64,000 nt of DNA from Tipula vernalis (Eukaryota; Arthropoda; Insecta; Diptera; Tipulidae). Within the stretch, counting starts at the first letter, position 1; every line of letters starts with the position of its first letter. This document shows, piece by piece, positions 12,131-24,149 of this stretch. A model generated the notes under the pieces. That model worked only from the letters and a program-made list of their open reading frames with translations, was not told the origin of the DNA and made no database searches. A program made the position numbers and the translations under genes. The stretch covers positions 50,909,389 to 50,973,388 of the forward strand of contig OY282558.1 of the NCBI GenBank assembly GCA_958295665.1, given 5' to 3'.

Positions 12131-15100
12131 TTTCTAGACGAGATATCCGGCGTTTCGCTCGTTTCAGATTGTTCTAAAAGCTTCCAGAATTTTCTAGAAA
12201 TCTTCAGAATTTTTCCAGAATTTTCTAAAAAGTTCGAAGTTTACTAAAATTTTCCAGGATTTTTAAAATGTTTCGCGATATCCCGCGAAAAAGTTTCAGA
12301 ATGTTTCACAATATTCTGAAATTTCTAGGAATTTCCAAAATATTCTAGAATGTTCCAGGACGTGTCAGAGTTTCTAGAATGTTCCAGAACGTGTCAGAAT
12401 ATTTCAGATTGTTTTAGAAGTTTCAAGATTTTTTTCTAGAAAGTTTCAGAATATTTCACACGTTTTTAAAAAGTTCCAGGTGTACTAGAATTTACCAAAA
12501 TTTTTTCGAACTTTCTAGAAAATTTCAGGTGCTGTAGAGTATTCTAGAAAGTTCCAGGACGTTCCAGGATTTCCTAGAATCCTTTAGAAATTTGCAGAAT
12601 GCTTCAGATTGTTCTAAAAGGTTCCAGTATTTTTTCTAGAAAGTTTAAGAATATTTCAGAGTTTTCTAAAAAGTTCCAAGTGTACAAGAATTTTGCATAA
12701 ATTTTTAGAATGTTATGGACCATCCCAGAATTTTCCATTATATTCTCAAATTTTCTAGAAACCAGAATGTTTCAAAATTTTCTCGAATTGACTAAAAAAT
12801 TTTAGGTGTTCCAGAATTTTGTAGAAAGTTTCAGAATTTTCTAGAATTTTTAGGAATTCCCAGAATTTTTTAGAATGTTCCAGGGCGTTCCAGAATTTCC
12901 TAGGATCTTCTGGAAATTTGCAGAATGTTTCAGATTGTTCTAAAAGTTTCCAAAATTTTTTAGAAGGTTTCAGAATATTCCAGAATTTTCTAAAAAGTTC
13001 CAGCTGCACTAAAATTTTTCAGGAATTTTTAGAATGTTTCGGAATATCCAAGAATTTTCCATATTATTCGCAAATTTTCTAGGATGTTCTAAAATTTTCT
13101 CGAATTTTCTAGAAAAGTTTAGGTGTTCCAGAGTTTTGAAGAAGGTTTTAGAATGTTCCAGAATTTTCTAGGATTTTTAGGAATTTCCAATATTTTGTAG
13201 AATGGTCCAGGATGTTCAAAAATTTCCCAGGATCTTCTAAAAATTTGAAGAATGTTTCAGATTGTTCTAAAAGGTTCCAGAGTTATCTAGAAAATTTCAA
13301 AATTTTTCAGAATTTTCTAAAAAGTTCCAGGTTTACTAGAATTTTCCAGGATTTTTTAGAATGTTTCGGAATATTCCAAAATTTTCCAGAATATCCCTAA
13401 ATCTTCTAGAATGTTCCAAAATTTTCTCGAATTTTCTAGAAAATTTCAGGTGTTCCATAATTTTATAGAAAGTTTCAGAATATAGTATTCCAGAATTTTC
13501 TAGAATTTTCAGAAATTCTCAACATTTTCTAGAGTAGTCCAGGACGTTCCAGAATTTCCTAGGATCTTCTGCAAATTTGCAGAATGCTTCAGATTATTCT
13601 AAAAGATTCCAGAATTTTCTAGACAGTTTAAGAATAATAAATATTCTTCTATAAAGTTGTAGATGTACTAGAGTTTTGCAGTATTTTTTAGAATGTTTCG
13701 AAATATCTCAGAATTTTCCAGAATATTCGTGAATTTTCTAGAATGTTACAAAGTTTTTTCGAATTTTAAAGTAAGTTTTAGAATTGTGTAGAATTTTCAG
13801 GAATTTCCGAAATTGTCTACAATGTTCCAGATCGTTCCAGAATTTCCTAGGATCTTCTTGATTTTTGTAAAATGTTTCAGATTATTCTCAAAGGTTTCAG
13901 AATTTTCTAGAAAGTTTCGGAATATCCCAGAATTTTCCAAAAAATTCTCAAATTTCCTAGGATCTTCAAGAAATTAGCAGAAACTTTCAGATTGTTTTAA
14001 ATGATTCCAGAATTTTCTAGAAAATTTCAGAATATTCCAGAATTTTCTAAAAAGTTCTAGGTGTGCTAGAATTTTCCAGGATGTTGTAGAATGTTTTGGA
14101 ATATCCCAGAATTTTTCAGAATATTCGAAAATTTTGTAGAATGTTCCAAAATTTTCTCGAGTTTTCTTGAAAATTTCAGGTGTTACAGAATTTTGTAGAA
14201 TGTTTCAGGATATTCCAGAATTTTCTAAAACTTTTAAGAATATTCCAGAATTTCCTAGGATCTTCTGGAAATTTGCAGAATTTTTTAAAAAGTTCCAGGT
14301 GTACTAGAATTTTCCATGATTTTCTAGAATGTTTTGGAATATTCCAGATTTACCAGAATATTCAAAAATTTACTAGAATGTTGCAAAATTTTTTCAAATT
14401 ATCTAGAAAATTTCAGCTGTTCCAGAAATTGGTAGTCAGTTTCAGAATGTTCCAGAATTTTTTAGAATTTTCAGGAATTTCTAAAATTTTCTAGAATGTT
14501 TCAGGACGTCCCAGAATTTCCTAAGATCCTCTAGATTTTTCCAGAATGTTTCAGATTGTTCTAAAAGTATCCAGAATTTTCTAAAAAATTTCATAATATT
14601 CCAGAATATTCTAAAATGTTCCAGGTGTACTAGAATTTTCCATAATTTTTGGAATGATTCGGAATATCCCACATTTACCAGAATATTCGCAAATTTTCTA
14701 GAATGTTCCAAAATTTTCTCGAATTTTCTAGCAAATTTCAGGTTTTTCAGAATTTTGTAGAAAGTTTAAATTCTAAAGTTTTTTAGAATTTTTAGGAGTT
14801 CGCAAAATTTTTTAGAATGTTCCAGGACGTTCCGAAATTTTCTAAGATCTTCTAGATATTTGCACAATTCTTCAGATTGTTCTAAAAGGTTCCAGAATTT
14901 TCTATAAAGTTCCAGGTGTACTAGAATTTTCCAGGATTTTTAAAATGTTTCGCAACACGCCAGAATTGTCCAGAATATTCTCAAATTTTCTAGAATATTA
15001 CAAAATTTTCTCGAATTTTCTAGAAAATTTTAGGTGTTCTAAAATTTTATAGAAATTTTCAGAATGTTCCAGAATTTTCTAGAATTTTCAGGAACTTCCA

Positions 15101-16172
15101 AAATTTTCTACAATGTTCCAGGACATTAGAATTTCTTAGGATCGTCTAGAAATTTGCAGAAAGTGTCAGATTGTTTTAGAAGTTTATAGAATTTTTCCTA
15201 GAAAGTTTCAGAATATTTCATACGTTTTTAAAAAGTTCCAGGTGTACTAGAATTTATCAAAAATTTTCTCGAATTTTCCAGAAAATTTCATGTGCTCTAG
15301 AGTTTTCAGAAATTTCCAAAATTGTCTATACTGTTCCTGGACGTTACAAAATTTCTTAGGATCTTCTAGAAATTTGTAGAATGCTTCAGATTGTTGTAAA
15401 AGTTTCCAGTATTTTTTCTAGAAAGTTCCAAAATATTTGAGAATTTTCTAAAATGTTCCAGGTGTACTAGAATTTTCCAGGATTTTTTAGAATATTTTTA
15501 GAATATCCAAGAATTTTCCATTATATTAAAATTTCACCATTTTCCAGAATTTTCTAGAATTTTCAGGAATTCCCCAAATTTTCTATAATGTTGCAGGACG
15601 TTCCAGAATTTCCTAGGATCTTCTAGAAAGTTGCAGAATGTTTCAGATGGTTCTAAATGTTTCCAGAATTTTCTAGAAAGTTTCAGAATATTCCAGAATT
15701 TTCTAAAAAGTTCTAGGTGTACTAGAATTTTCCAGGAATTTTTAGAATATTTTGGAATATCCCATAATTCTCAAATTTTCTAGAATGTTCCAAAACTTTC
15801 TAGAGAATTTCAGCTATTCCAGAATTTTGTAGAAAGTTTCGGAATGTTCCAGAATTTTCTAAAATTTTCAGAATTTCCTAACTTTTCTAGAATGTTCCAG
15901 GACGCATCAGAATTTCCTAGGATCTTCTAGATTTTTGCAGAATGTTTCAGATTGTTCTAAAAGTGTCCAAAATTTTCTAGCAAGATTCAGAATGTTCCAG
16001 AATTTTCTATAACGTTCCTGATTTACTAGAGTCTTCCAGGCTTATTTAGAATGTTATGGAATATCCCAGAGTTTACTGGAATATTTTAAAAATTTCTAAA
16101 ATGTTCCAAAATCTACTTTAATTTTCTAGAAAATTTCAGGTGTTCCAGAATTTTGTAAAAAGTTTCAGAATG

Positions 16173-16195
16173 TTCCAGAATTTTCTAGAATGTTC
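16173..16195. promoter_or_regulatory. Example of five contiguous perfect HSE pentamers
   Basis: TTC, GAA, TTC, GAA, TTC occur with exact 2-base spacing. A heat-shock factor trimer needs three such alternating pentamers. Whether it is bound is unknown; it sits in a satellite and not in front of a visible gene. Confidence 0.6.
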
Positions 16196-18055
16196 CAGGA
16201 CATTTTAGAGTTATCTAGGATCTTCTAGAAATTTGCAGAATGTTTCAGATTGTTCTAAAAGGTTCCAAAATTTTCTAGAAATTTTCAGAATTTTCCTAGA
16301 ATTTTCTAAATATCTCCAGGTGTACTACAATTTTCCAGGATTTTTTAAAATGTTTCTGAATATCCCAGAATTTTCCAGAATATTTTCAAATTTTCTAGAA
16401 TGTTACAAAATTTCCCCGAATTTTCTTGAAAATTTCAGGTGTTTTAGAATTTTCTAGAAAGTTTTAGAATATTCCAGAATTTTCTGAAAAGTCCCAGGAT
16501 TACTGGAATTTTAGGTGTTCCAGAATTTTGTAGAAAATTACAGATATTTCCAGTATTTTGAGGAATTTTCAAAATTGTCTAGAATGTTCCTGGACGTTCG
16601 AGAATTTTCTAGGATCTTCTAGAAATTTGCAGAATGTTTCAGATGGTTCTAAAAGGTTCCAAAATTTGTTCTAGAAAGTTTCAGATTGTTCAGCAGAATG
16701 TTTCAGATTGTTCTAAAAGGTTCCAACATTTTTTCTAGAAAGTTTCAAAATATTCCAGAATTTTCTAAAAAGTTCCGGGTGTTCTAGCATGTGTTACAGA
16801 ATTTTCTTGCATTTTCTAGAAAATTTCATGTGTTCTAGAATGTTGTAGAAAGTTTCAAAATATTCCAGAATTTTCTAGAATTTTCAGAATTTCCAAAATT
16901 TTCATGAATGTTCCAAGACGTTCCAGAATTTCCTACAATCTCCTACAAATTTGCAGAATTTCTTAGGATTTTCTAGAATGGTTCGGAATATACCAGAATT
17001 TCCCAGAATATTCGCAAATTTTGTAGAATGTTCCAAAATTTTCTCGAATTTTCTAGGAAAATTCGGGTTTTCCAGAATTTTGTAGTAAGTTTCAGAATTG
17101 TATAAAATTTTCAGCAATTTTCAAAATTTTCTAGAATGTTCCAGGACGTTCCAGAATTTCCTAGGATCTGCTAGAACTTTGCAGAATTTCCTAGGATTTT
17201 CTAGAATGTTTAAGAATATACTAGAATTCTCCAGAATATTCGAAAATTTTGTAGAATTTTCCAAAATTATCTCGAATTTCCTAGAAAATTTCGGGTTTTC
17301 CAGAATTTTGTAGTAAGTTTAAGAATTATGAGAATGTTCTGGAATTTTCAAAATTTTCTAGAATGTTCCAGGACATTCCAGAATTTTCTAGGATCTTCTA
17401 GAAATTTGCAGAACATTTCAGATTGTTCTAAAAGGTTCCAGAATATTCTCAAATTTTCTAGAATGTTACAAAATTTTCTCGAATTTTCTTGAAAATTTCA
17501 GGTGTTCTAATATTCCAGAATTTTCTGAAAAGTTCCATGTGTACTGGAATTTTCCAGGGATTGATAGAATGTTTCGGAATATTCCAAAATTTTCCAGAAT
17601 ATTCTCAAATTTTTTCGAATGTTCCAAGATTTTCTCAAATTTTCTAGAAAATTTTAAGTGTTCCAGAATTCTGTAGAAAATTTCCGAAATATCCAAAATT
17701 TTGAGGAATTTCCAAAATTCTGAAATTTTCTCGAATGTTCCAAGATTTTCTCAAAGTTTCTTGAAACTTTAAGGTGTCCCAGAATTTTGTAGAAAATTTC
17801 AGAATTTTCCAGAATTTTGAGGAATTGCCAAAATTTTCTAGAATGTTCCTGAACGTTCGAGAATTTCTTAGGATCTTCTAGATATTTTCAGAATGTTTCA
17901 GATTGTTCTAACCGGTTCTAAAATTTTTTCTAGAAAGTTTCAAAATATACAAGAATTTTCTAAAAAGTTCCGGGTGTTCTAGAATGTTCCAAAATTTTCT
18001 TGAATTTTCTAGAAAATTTCAGGTGTTCTAGAATTTTGTAGAAAGTTTCAGAATA

Positions 18056-18078
18056 TTCCAGAATTTTCTAGAATTTTC
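18056..18078. promoter_or_regulatory. Second example of five contiguous HSE pentamers
   Basis: The same TTC/GAA alternation with exact 2-base spacing lies near the right end of the array. It shows that the pattern is kept at the far edge and not only in the middle. Confidence 0.6.
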
Positions 18079-18414
18079 CGAATTTCCAAAATTTTGTAGA
18101 ATGTTCCAGGACGTTCCAGAATTTCCTAGGATCTTCAAGAAATTTGCAGAATGCTTCATATTGTTCTGAAAGATTCCAAAATTTTCTAGAAGGTTCCAGA
18201 GTGTTCTAAAAATTTCGCAATTCTAGCAAGTTTGACAATGTGCCAGAATCGGGAGTGAAGTGCATTTGAATATTCAAGAATGTTCGGAAACCGGAAATCA
18301 AATGCATCTGAATGTTCTAAAATGTTCTGCTGCTTCATTTGCTCTAGGAATTTAAGGTAAGCTGATCAAAGCGATTAAATACGAGTAGCTCACTGCTTCA
18401 CACGATTCATAGCC

Positions 18415-18760
18415 CGACATGAAGATCTAAAAACTATCAACGGCTACATTTGTCAAACACTTCGAGAAGCATGTCAGCAATTATGCCTGATAGAAAACAA
18501 CAACCACTCGGAATTTGCTAGGAGAGAGGCAGTGCAATTGATAACAGCAGATCAAATTCGGAAACTATTAGCGATTTTATTAACTACATGTATGCAATTC
18601 ATCAAATCCTAATCATCTATGGCCAAAATATCGGGAAAGTATGAGCGACGATATCTTGGCTGAACTTCGATGACAGAACCCGGATTTGGAAGTGAATGTC
18701 GACGACGAAATTTTCAACAAAGCTCTGATATTGCTCGAAAATGAATGTAAGGCCTAACAT
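18415..18760 (+). pseudogene. Helitron helicase fragment, N-terminal to the PIF1 motor
   Basis: In one frame: HEDLKTINGYICQTLREAC, then CLIENNNHSEFARREAVQL and TADQIRKLLAILLTTC. After a +1 frameshift near 18610 it continues as NHLWPKYRESMSDDILAEL, a stop, then LEVNVDDEIFNKALILLENE. This order (TFREAC, LLENDNHW, A..QIR.LFA, LW..YK..M.EDIL) is that of the region between Rep and the PIF1 helicase in animal Helitrons. The motor motifs themselves are missing. It lies directly downstream of the 10-bp array and is a dead fragment in the opposite orientation to the large Helitron at 23-27 kb. Confidence 0.82.
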
Positions 18761-20215
18761 TTCGATATGGTATAGGCAGCATACTTTTGACATTGCCAAT
18801 TGTCGTAAACAATCCATTTGCGAAAATTAAAAATCATATTTTGACCGCAACTGTATTCAAAAAATATCAAATTTACATAACTACGATTAAATGCAATAAA
18901 AATTCTATCTACGAGTAATGATGATGGGTATATGGTAATTTTACAATAAATAAATTTTCACCAATAAAAAAACAAAAAAAGTCTACCGTAAATGAAAAAC
19001 GTAACACACAGCAAAAAATAATAATTGTAACATAAATTTTATGCAATTTCTTGTATCCCTTTGTGAAAATATGCATACATATAACTAAAGTTATGTACAT
19101 ATGTACATATGTACACAGCGATGTATGTAACTTTATGTTACATTTATTAACATGTTACTTTTAGTTTTAATATAAAATAAATTTTTTGTGTCTTGTCAGT
19201 TATTATTATTACTATTACTACTACTATTACTATGTTTATTATGAATACATAAAATTTCCCAAATGATTTGGAATTACAACAACAATAAAAGTTGAAAATT
19301 ATGTATACGTAGATATGGAGAGCATAACGTAGTTATATGGTTCTATTGTGTGTCATCAAGTAGAAACTAATTGCCATTGAGAAAATATAATTTATTATGA
19401 ATAAATTACTTAACAAAAAAGTTTTTCCAGCTTGCATAATAAAAATAAAAAGAAAATTTTTTAAAAGTTGGCAAAGTTTTTATTGAATACATAAATTTAC
19501 ATGCATGCGTGTACCTCTACATGTGTACATGCATTACATGGAATATTTAAACGTCTCTGTCGATACATAAAATATTAAATCGATATAGTGCAGATTACTG
19601 TATATCTAGACATCACAAGCAAAAAACTATTTAGATGAACATAAATAAACTTCAAAAGCCACTAATGAAGATATGTTTTCCATATATGTATGCATGTATG
19701 CACATAACTCGTCTGCTTTATTATGATTATGTTGTGTTGTATTATGTTCTATATTATCTAACAACAATCATGTGGTTCATTTTAAATGTTGTTATGGTTT
19801 TTGATATTTTCATTTACGAATAAATATGAATGTTATGCAAATTATTATTGTTATCACAAAAAAAGGTAAAGTCTATTTCTTTACCATTTGAATATTTTTT
19901 ATTTTTATTTTTATATGTTGCGCTTATCATAATATATTTCGCACGAATGTGAAACATCAAAAAGAATATTTTATGATTTCAAAAATTTAGTTGGCTGGGA
20001 TGTATTTATAGTATCATTTTAAAATAAAATAGATGGGTACATTTAATATGATGTATGAGGATGGTTCCATAATAATTTTTGGCGCCTTTGATTGTCATTA
20101 AATCGAATTAACGTACGTCTAATACAAATGTTGAACCAGTTGAAAAGAGGAAAGTATTTAGTTCACGTTTGTGTGCTTGATTGAGAGTAATCAACCATAG
20201 TATTAATCAAAACAA
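18761..20215. other. AT-rich intergenic DNA
   Basis: No gene seen. It contains ACATATGTACATATGTAC (about 19097-19114), a TTATTATTACTATTACTAC-type microsatellite (about 19200-19235) and other short AT-rich simple repeats. Short open frames have no recognisable content. Confidence 0.5.
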
Positions 20216-20221
20216 ACGATG

Positions 20222-20470
20222 ACATGAACATCAACATCTCATATTTAAACATCAATCGTTTAATGAACAAGCTTGAAAGATTGGAAGAGCTTTGACGTAA
20301 TATAGTCCTAGCTGAGACCTTTCTTGGCAACCGTGATATTAATTTTTTCTAATCTTGTTAATTATAAATCATTTCATCTAACTCGTGAACATAGAGGGGA
20401 CGGTCGTATTTCTGTTTTCATACAGGTTGATCTTGATTTTGAGCTTAAACGCAGTAAATTGTAGATAGAG
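20222..20470 (+). pseudogene. LINE endonuclease fragment
   Basis: The translation reads INISYLNINRLMNKLERLEEL, a stop, then LAETFLGNRD, then after a frame change NYKSFHLTREHRGDGRISVF. This is the opening of a non-LTR APE-type endonuclease (NIRSL..K...IE.LL, LTETWL, REGRGGGV). Clade cannot be fixed. Several stops and shifts. The reverse transcriptase piece at 21190 on the same strand could belong to the same copy, split by later insertions. Confidence 0.65.
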
Positions 20471-20499
20471 AATGAATTAAAACTTAATTAAATAATCGT

Positions 20500-20600
20500 G
20501 TATAAACTCGACGCTCCGCGTCTCGGGTTATAAACTCGCTCGGGCTATAATAGTATACTTCTCAACCTCGGTGTATAATATACTATTATAACTTATTTCA
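20500..20600. repeat. CG-rich block and TATAATAGTATA hairpin
   Basis: A short block with ACTCGACGCTCCGCGTCTCG and a second ACTCG stands out from its AT-rich surroundings. It is followed by inverted copies of TATAATAGTATA (20546-20557 and 20579-20590). It may be part of an unrecognised MITE inserted in the LINE remnant. Confidence 0.4.
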
Positions 20601-20799
20601 GAAAATTTAATTTAATGTTAGTTATGCTAATTTATCAGTGTAAAAGAAGTAACGTGGATTTATTTTTAGGGTTTTTGATGAATCAGAACTAGCCTCAAGG
20701 AACATTGGAAAGCAGTATTTAAATTTGTAGTTAGAAATTGTGTTGTGCAAATAATTTATTATAAATATTACTAACTAAAACATACTAATTATCGGCTAT

Positions 20800-21066
20800 A
20801 CCTAGGGTTTTGTAACCGGGTCGATTCTGTCACTACTAATAACCCTATCCTTCGGTTTTGTTATGTGTGAAAGGATGCACGGTGGGACCCGGCCACGGGG
20901 TGGACATAATGCTATCACATTTATGTGATGTTTGGGGTGATTATGCTTCCCATGTCGTGAAGATGCTTTGGTGTCTTCAGTGAGGAAAACATTCACCTGA
21001 ACACATTACTAACACGGGATTATTTGCCTCATAAGCTTGGCCGTGCATTCAAATCAATCAATCAAT
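20800..21066 (+). repeat. Candidate LINE 3' tail ending in (AATC)n
   Basis: A GC-richer block (GGATGCACGGTGGGACCCGG, GGTGTCTTCAGTGAGG, GCTTGGCCGTGCATTC) ends in AATCAATCAATCAATAA. A tetramer tail is typical of some insect R1/LOA-type LINEs and derived SINEs. No coding part is visible next to it. Element identity is an inference. Confidence 0.4.
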
Positions 21067-21189
21067 AATCTAGAAGCTAAAAAATGAACTTCATGCATTT
21101 TTAGTTAAAGCGCTCTTTTACTATTACAAGATTACTTGTATAATCGAAAACATTATGTTCAAATATGAAGCGATAAATCTAAAGACCAA
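21067..21189. other. Short unassigned spacer
   Basis: AT-rich spacer between the candidate LINE tail and the reverse transcriptase fragment. Nothing recognised. Confidence 0.3.
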
Positions 21190-21400
21190 CCTTTACTATT
21201 AAAGTGTGGAGTACCACATGGTTCCATATTAGGGCCCCTGCTGTTCACTATCTATATAAATGATATTTTTTCTATGAATCTCCCTGTGCAAATTATTTAT
21301 GGTGCTAACGACAGATATAACCTAAAATTACAAATGGAAACTGAATAAACTTCGTCTTAATAAATCAAAAACTAAATTTAGATAGATATCTGTTATCTCG
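21190..21400 (+). pseudogene. LINE reverse transcriptase fragment
   Basis: The frame reads KCGVPHGSILGPLLFTIYIN, then DIFSMNLPVQIIYGANDR. This covers the conserved block GVPQGSILGPLLF..YIND and the degenerated catalytic YADD (here YGAND). LRLNKSKTKF follows in another frame, matching the thumb-side N.LNxxKTK block. The catalytic motif is destroyed. Possibly the 3' continuation of the endonuclease fragment at 20222. Confidence 0.78.
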
Positions 21401-21559
21401 GGTTGCATGGGAAATTTGTCCCCCATACAGTTTCACTAAATTGCTATTTTCGGTATATTCATTCAAATTTATTATACCTAATACACTATTTGGTGACAAT
21501 CAAGCCCTTAAAGCCATCAACTGCCTTGGCATGAGAACACCAACAATTTCACTTTATTT

Positions 21560-23116
21560 TTATTTATTTAAAAAATTACAATCCAGTATTGATTAGTTTT
21601 AATAATAAAACAAAAACTAAGAAAATATTTTAAATGTAGACTTGATAAAAATTAAAAATTTGCTACACTTGAAAATGCATTAAATCATCCAAATTTGAAT
21701 CGCTAATCAAAAATGTTTTTAATCCAGATATGTTATTGAAAATTTTAGGAGCCAAAATTAAAAATAAATTTTGAAAATTGGTTGATGTAAACTTTTGTAG
21801 CTGAATATCATTTCATAAATTGTAACCAGTACTGACATTTAACTGATTAATCTTGATAATGAAAAAAAGTCTTCGTAGTTTTGAACACATATAAATGTGT
21901 TAATGGAAATATCTGCAACTCGGGGGAACATTATGCATAACTCTTATAATATGTTTTTGCGCTATGATAAGAGATTAAATTCTAGCATAGTAAGTCTCAC
22001 CCCAGTATACTAGTCCATATGATAATTTCAACTCTACAATAGCAAAATTAATATTTTTTAAAACTGCTACAGAGCATACCAGCCGTAAGATATACATTTT
22101 ACTGATCGCTAACGCCTGATACTTGCGGAGAGACTCAACATGGTCTTTCCATAACATCTGATATCAATAGATAGGCCGAAATATTAAAAAATTTGACGAA
22201 TTCAATTTTAAAACAAGTATCAATACGACAATTTTATTGCTCAATGAATAGAATGAGCAAGGCACCGTTTCTTTACTAAGCAAAAATCCGACTTCATATT
22301 TTGAATCAACCTACAGTTAAAATTTATTTGGAACCTTGCGGTACACAAATATGATTGAACCCATTGCAACGAAGCATCATGAAAACCAGCATAGAAAAAT
22401 TGTTTGCAGTAAAAGATCATGGTTACACCAACGTAAAAATAGCACCAATTGAATTTCTTTAATCCAAACCCTTATACAGAATTATCTAAATCCGGTTATT
22501 CTTTAAAAATTTAGTTTTATTCAAGAAACTGCTGATTATCCTAGCTTCTTTTTTGAATATTGGAACAATCACAGCTTCTTTTAATTTAAGAGGAAAAATA
22601 CCAGAAGAAAAACCACAATTTACAATATATGTGAGTATACATCCACATTCCTGATTCACAGTCACATTCCTGATTCAATCCCAGATAAATTATTATTAAG
22701 CTCTACCAAAAAGACATGTGTTTAAAAAATGAAATCTATAAATAACTAGGACCGAAAACCGAAAGGAATTAAATTCAAAATTTACCTGTAAAATGTCAGC
22801 ACTAGTGGCGTGGATGTAAAATGTGGTATTATTCATTATGTCATCACATATGTATGTAGATAAACAACAAATCTATCGGCCCTATATTTTTCATTACGTT
22901 TACCGTAAATGGTAAAACCCGAGATAGAAGAATGATTGGCGGCAATATGTCAAGTGCAGCAATGTTAGCTACAAATAAATTGAAATTTTGCCTAAGGCTT
23001 CTGATATTTTGATGAACAATAAAAAGATTTGATTTATTCTTTAAGTTGTTGTTATGTGAAGATAATACATCAATATTGGCTTGTGTTGGTTTGGTTGTCG
23101 TACCCGAGCTGGGCAT
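21560..23116 (-). pseudogene. LINE ORF2 remnant: endonuclease start to RT end
   Basis: At 23116-22844 the frame gives LFIVHQNIRSLRQNFNLF and ILPPIILLS, the start of an APE-type endonuclease. Farther along, near 22610-22500, IFPLKLKEAVIVPIFKK marks the start of the reverse transcriptase. CVPQGS (about 22340) is the GVPQGS block, and 22157-21975 (MLWKDHVESL, LKLSYGLVYWG) is the C-terminal RT/thumb region. The remaining tail (HNVPP-type) decays by about 21560. Most of the endonuclease and the YADD region are lost. The motif style is that of jockey/CR1-like LINEs. Confidence 0.75.
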
Positions 23117-23419
23117 GAAGTTGAAGCCATCAGATTTTTGAAATCGGCATCCGAGACCATTTTTTTAAAATACGAGTAGTCCTATGTGAAATTATCTCGT
23201 TCTTTTTGCATAAACCAATGAACCACTGTATTATCTAAGTTAAACTTATTCTCCAGATATTGTCTAATATTTAATTAATTGAGGCAAAAATTTGTTTAAA
23301 GGGTTTAACTGTACGTATTAGGCCGTCTGAATCATAATCGTCACAATATTATCAATTATTGATTTAAAAAATAGAAACAAATACATTTGATTCCTAAATT
23401 ACGTCCACTACCACAGGTT

Positions 23420-24126
23420 CTTCCAGTGTTGATTGAAGTGGTACAACAGTAACGAGTGTCTTATGGTAACTAAAATACGATCTGAAGAGTTTTGTTCTCA
23501 CGGCGTCAAGGTATCGTATGAATACACAGCATCAATACTGGTGCCATGTCGTGTTGTTGACATCATAGGATCATTAATGCTAGTTAAATTTATATGTTTT
23601 TCAAAAATTGACGTTGAAGTCTCCACTTAGAACCAGAAATTCTCCTCCGGCTGTTGTGTATGGCCATACTAGCCGTTTCAAAAAATAAATAATATCGTCC
23701 ATTTTTTTGAATTGGAGTAATGTAGATTATTATTAAAACAATTTTTTTGTCGTCTTCCATGTTGGTATTGTCGGTTGCATTTTGATCTATGGCAACGCCA
23801 CCAACCCGAACGTTTGATCGCTTATACTGAATAATACAATTGAAATTACGGATACTGATTATCTCTATCATTGGGTAAACAAGTTTCATTTAGAAGTAAA
23901 ACATTCGATTGTTGAATAATGGAATCAGTGAGATCACTCTTACGGAGTGAGCACGAAGACTTTTACAATTAAAACTATATACTGTCAATCCTTTTCTGTG
24001 GTGAATAAAATCTAACAGATCTCTGCTGATAGTCTGTAAGCGATTAAGCGAAAGTCTACGACATTCATCTTGAAGACTAGCTATAGCTGTTGGACACTCT
24101 TCGACCATGATCGAAAGTTTTGTCAT
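23420..24126 (-). pseudogene. Helitron C-terminal APE-type endonuclease, broken
   Basis: Directly after the helicase end the frame reads LTVYSFNCKSLRAHSVR, the start of an apurinic-type endonuclease (N at the catalytic N-K-S-L position). NVLLLNETCL-like text follows in another frame, then ISIRNFNCIIQYKRSNVRVG and GVAIDQNATDNTN. The C-terminal part (STTRHGTSIDAVFIRY, near 23500-23560) has the S-x-T-x-IDxVF pattern of the domain, including its conserved Asp. This domain is related to LINE endonucleases but sits in line with the helicase, as in Helitron2-like elements. Several frameshifts. Confidence 0.78.
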
Positions 24127-24149
24127 TGTTTTTTGTTGTTGTAATATAT

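Larger units (their letters stand above)
12131..18240. repeat. 6-kb satellite on a 10-bp heat-shock-element-like unit
   Basis: The array consists of 10-base units close to TTCYAGAATT kept in phase over long distances, so that TTC and GAA alternate every five bases. Larger blocks recur about every 326-332 bp: the landmark TTTGCAGAATG/TTCAGATTGTTC is at 12591, 12917, 13244 and 13576. Later blocks are shorter or rearranged, with recurrences about 200-330 apart. The TTCCTAGGATCTTCTAGAAA and CCAGGTGTACTAGAATTT segments mark the same blocks. Edges are degenerate: it starts near 12131 and fades by about 18240, with TTC/GAA-like scraps to 18350. Formally the array matches the heat-shock-factor consensus CNNGAANNTTCNNG many times. 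Phe/Asn/Leu/Glu-rich open frames inside are read-through of the repeat, not genes. Confidence 0.93.

Noticed and set aside
14180..14494. 104-codon Phe/Asn/Leu-rich open frame, with several similar ones from 12755 to 17696 on both strands
   Set aside because: They arise from the 10-bp repeat, which reads as a 10-residue periodic peptide in any frame; no start context or family.
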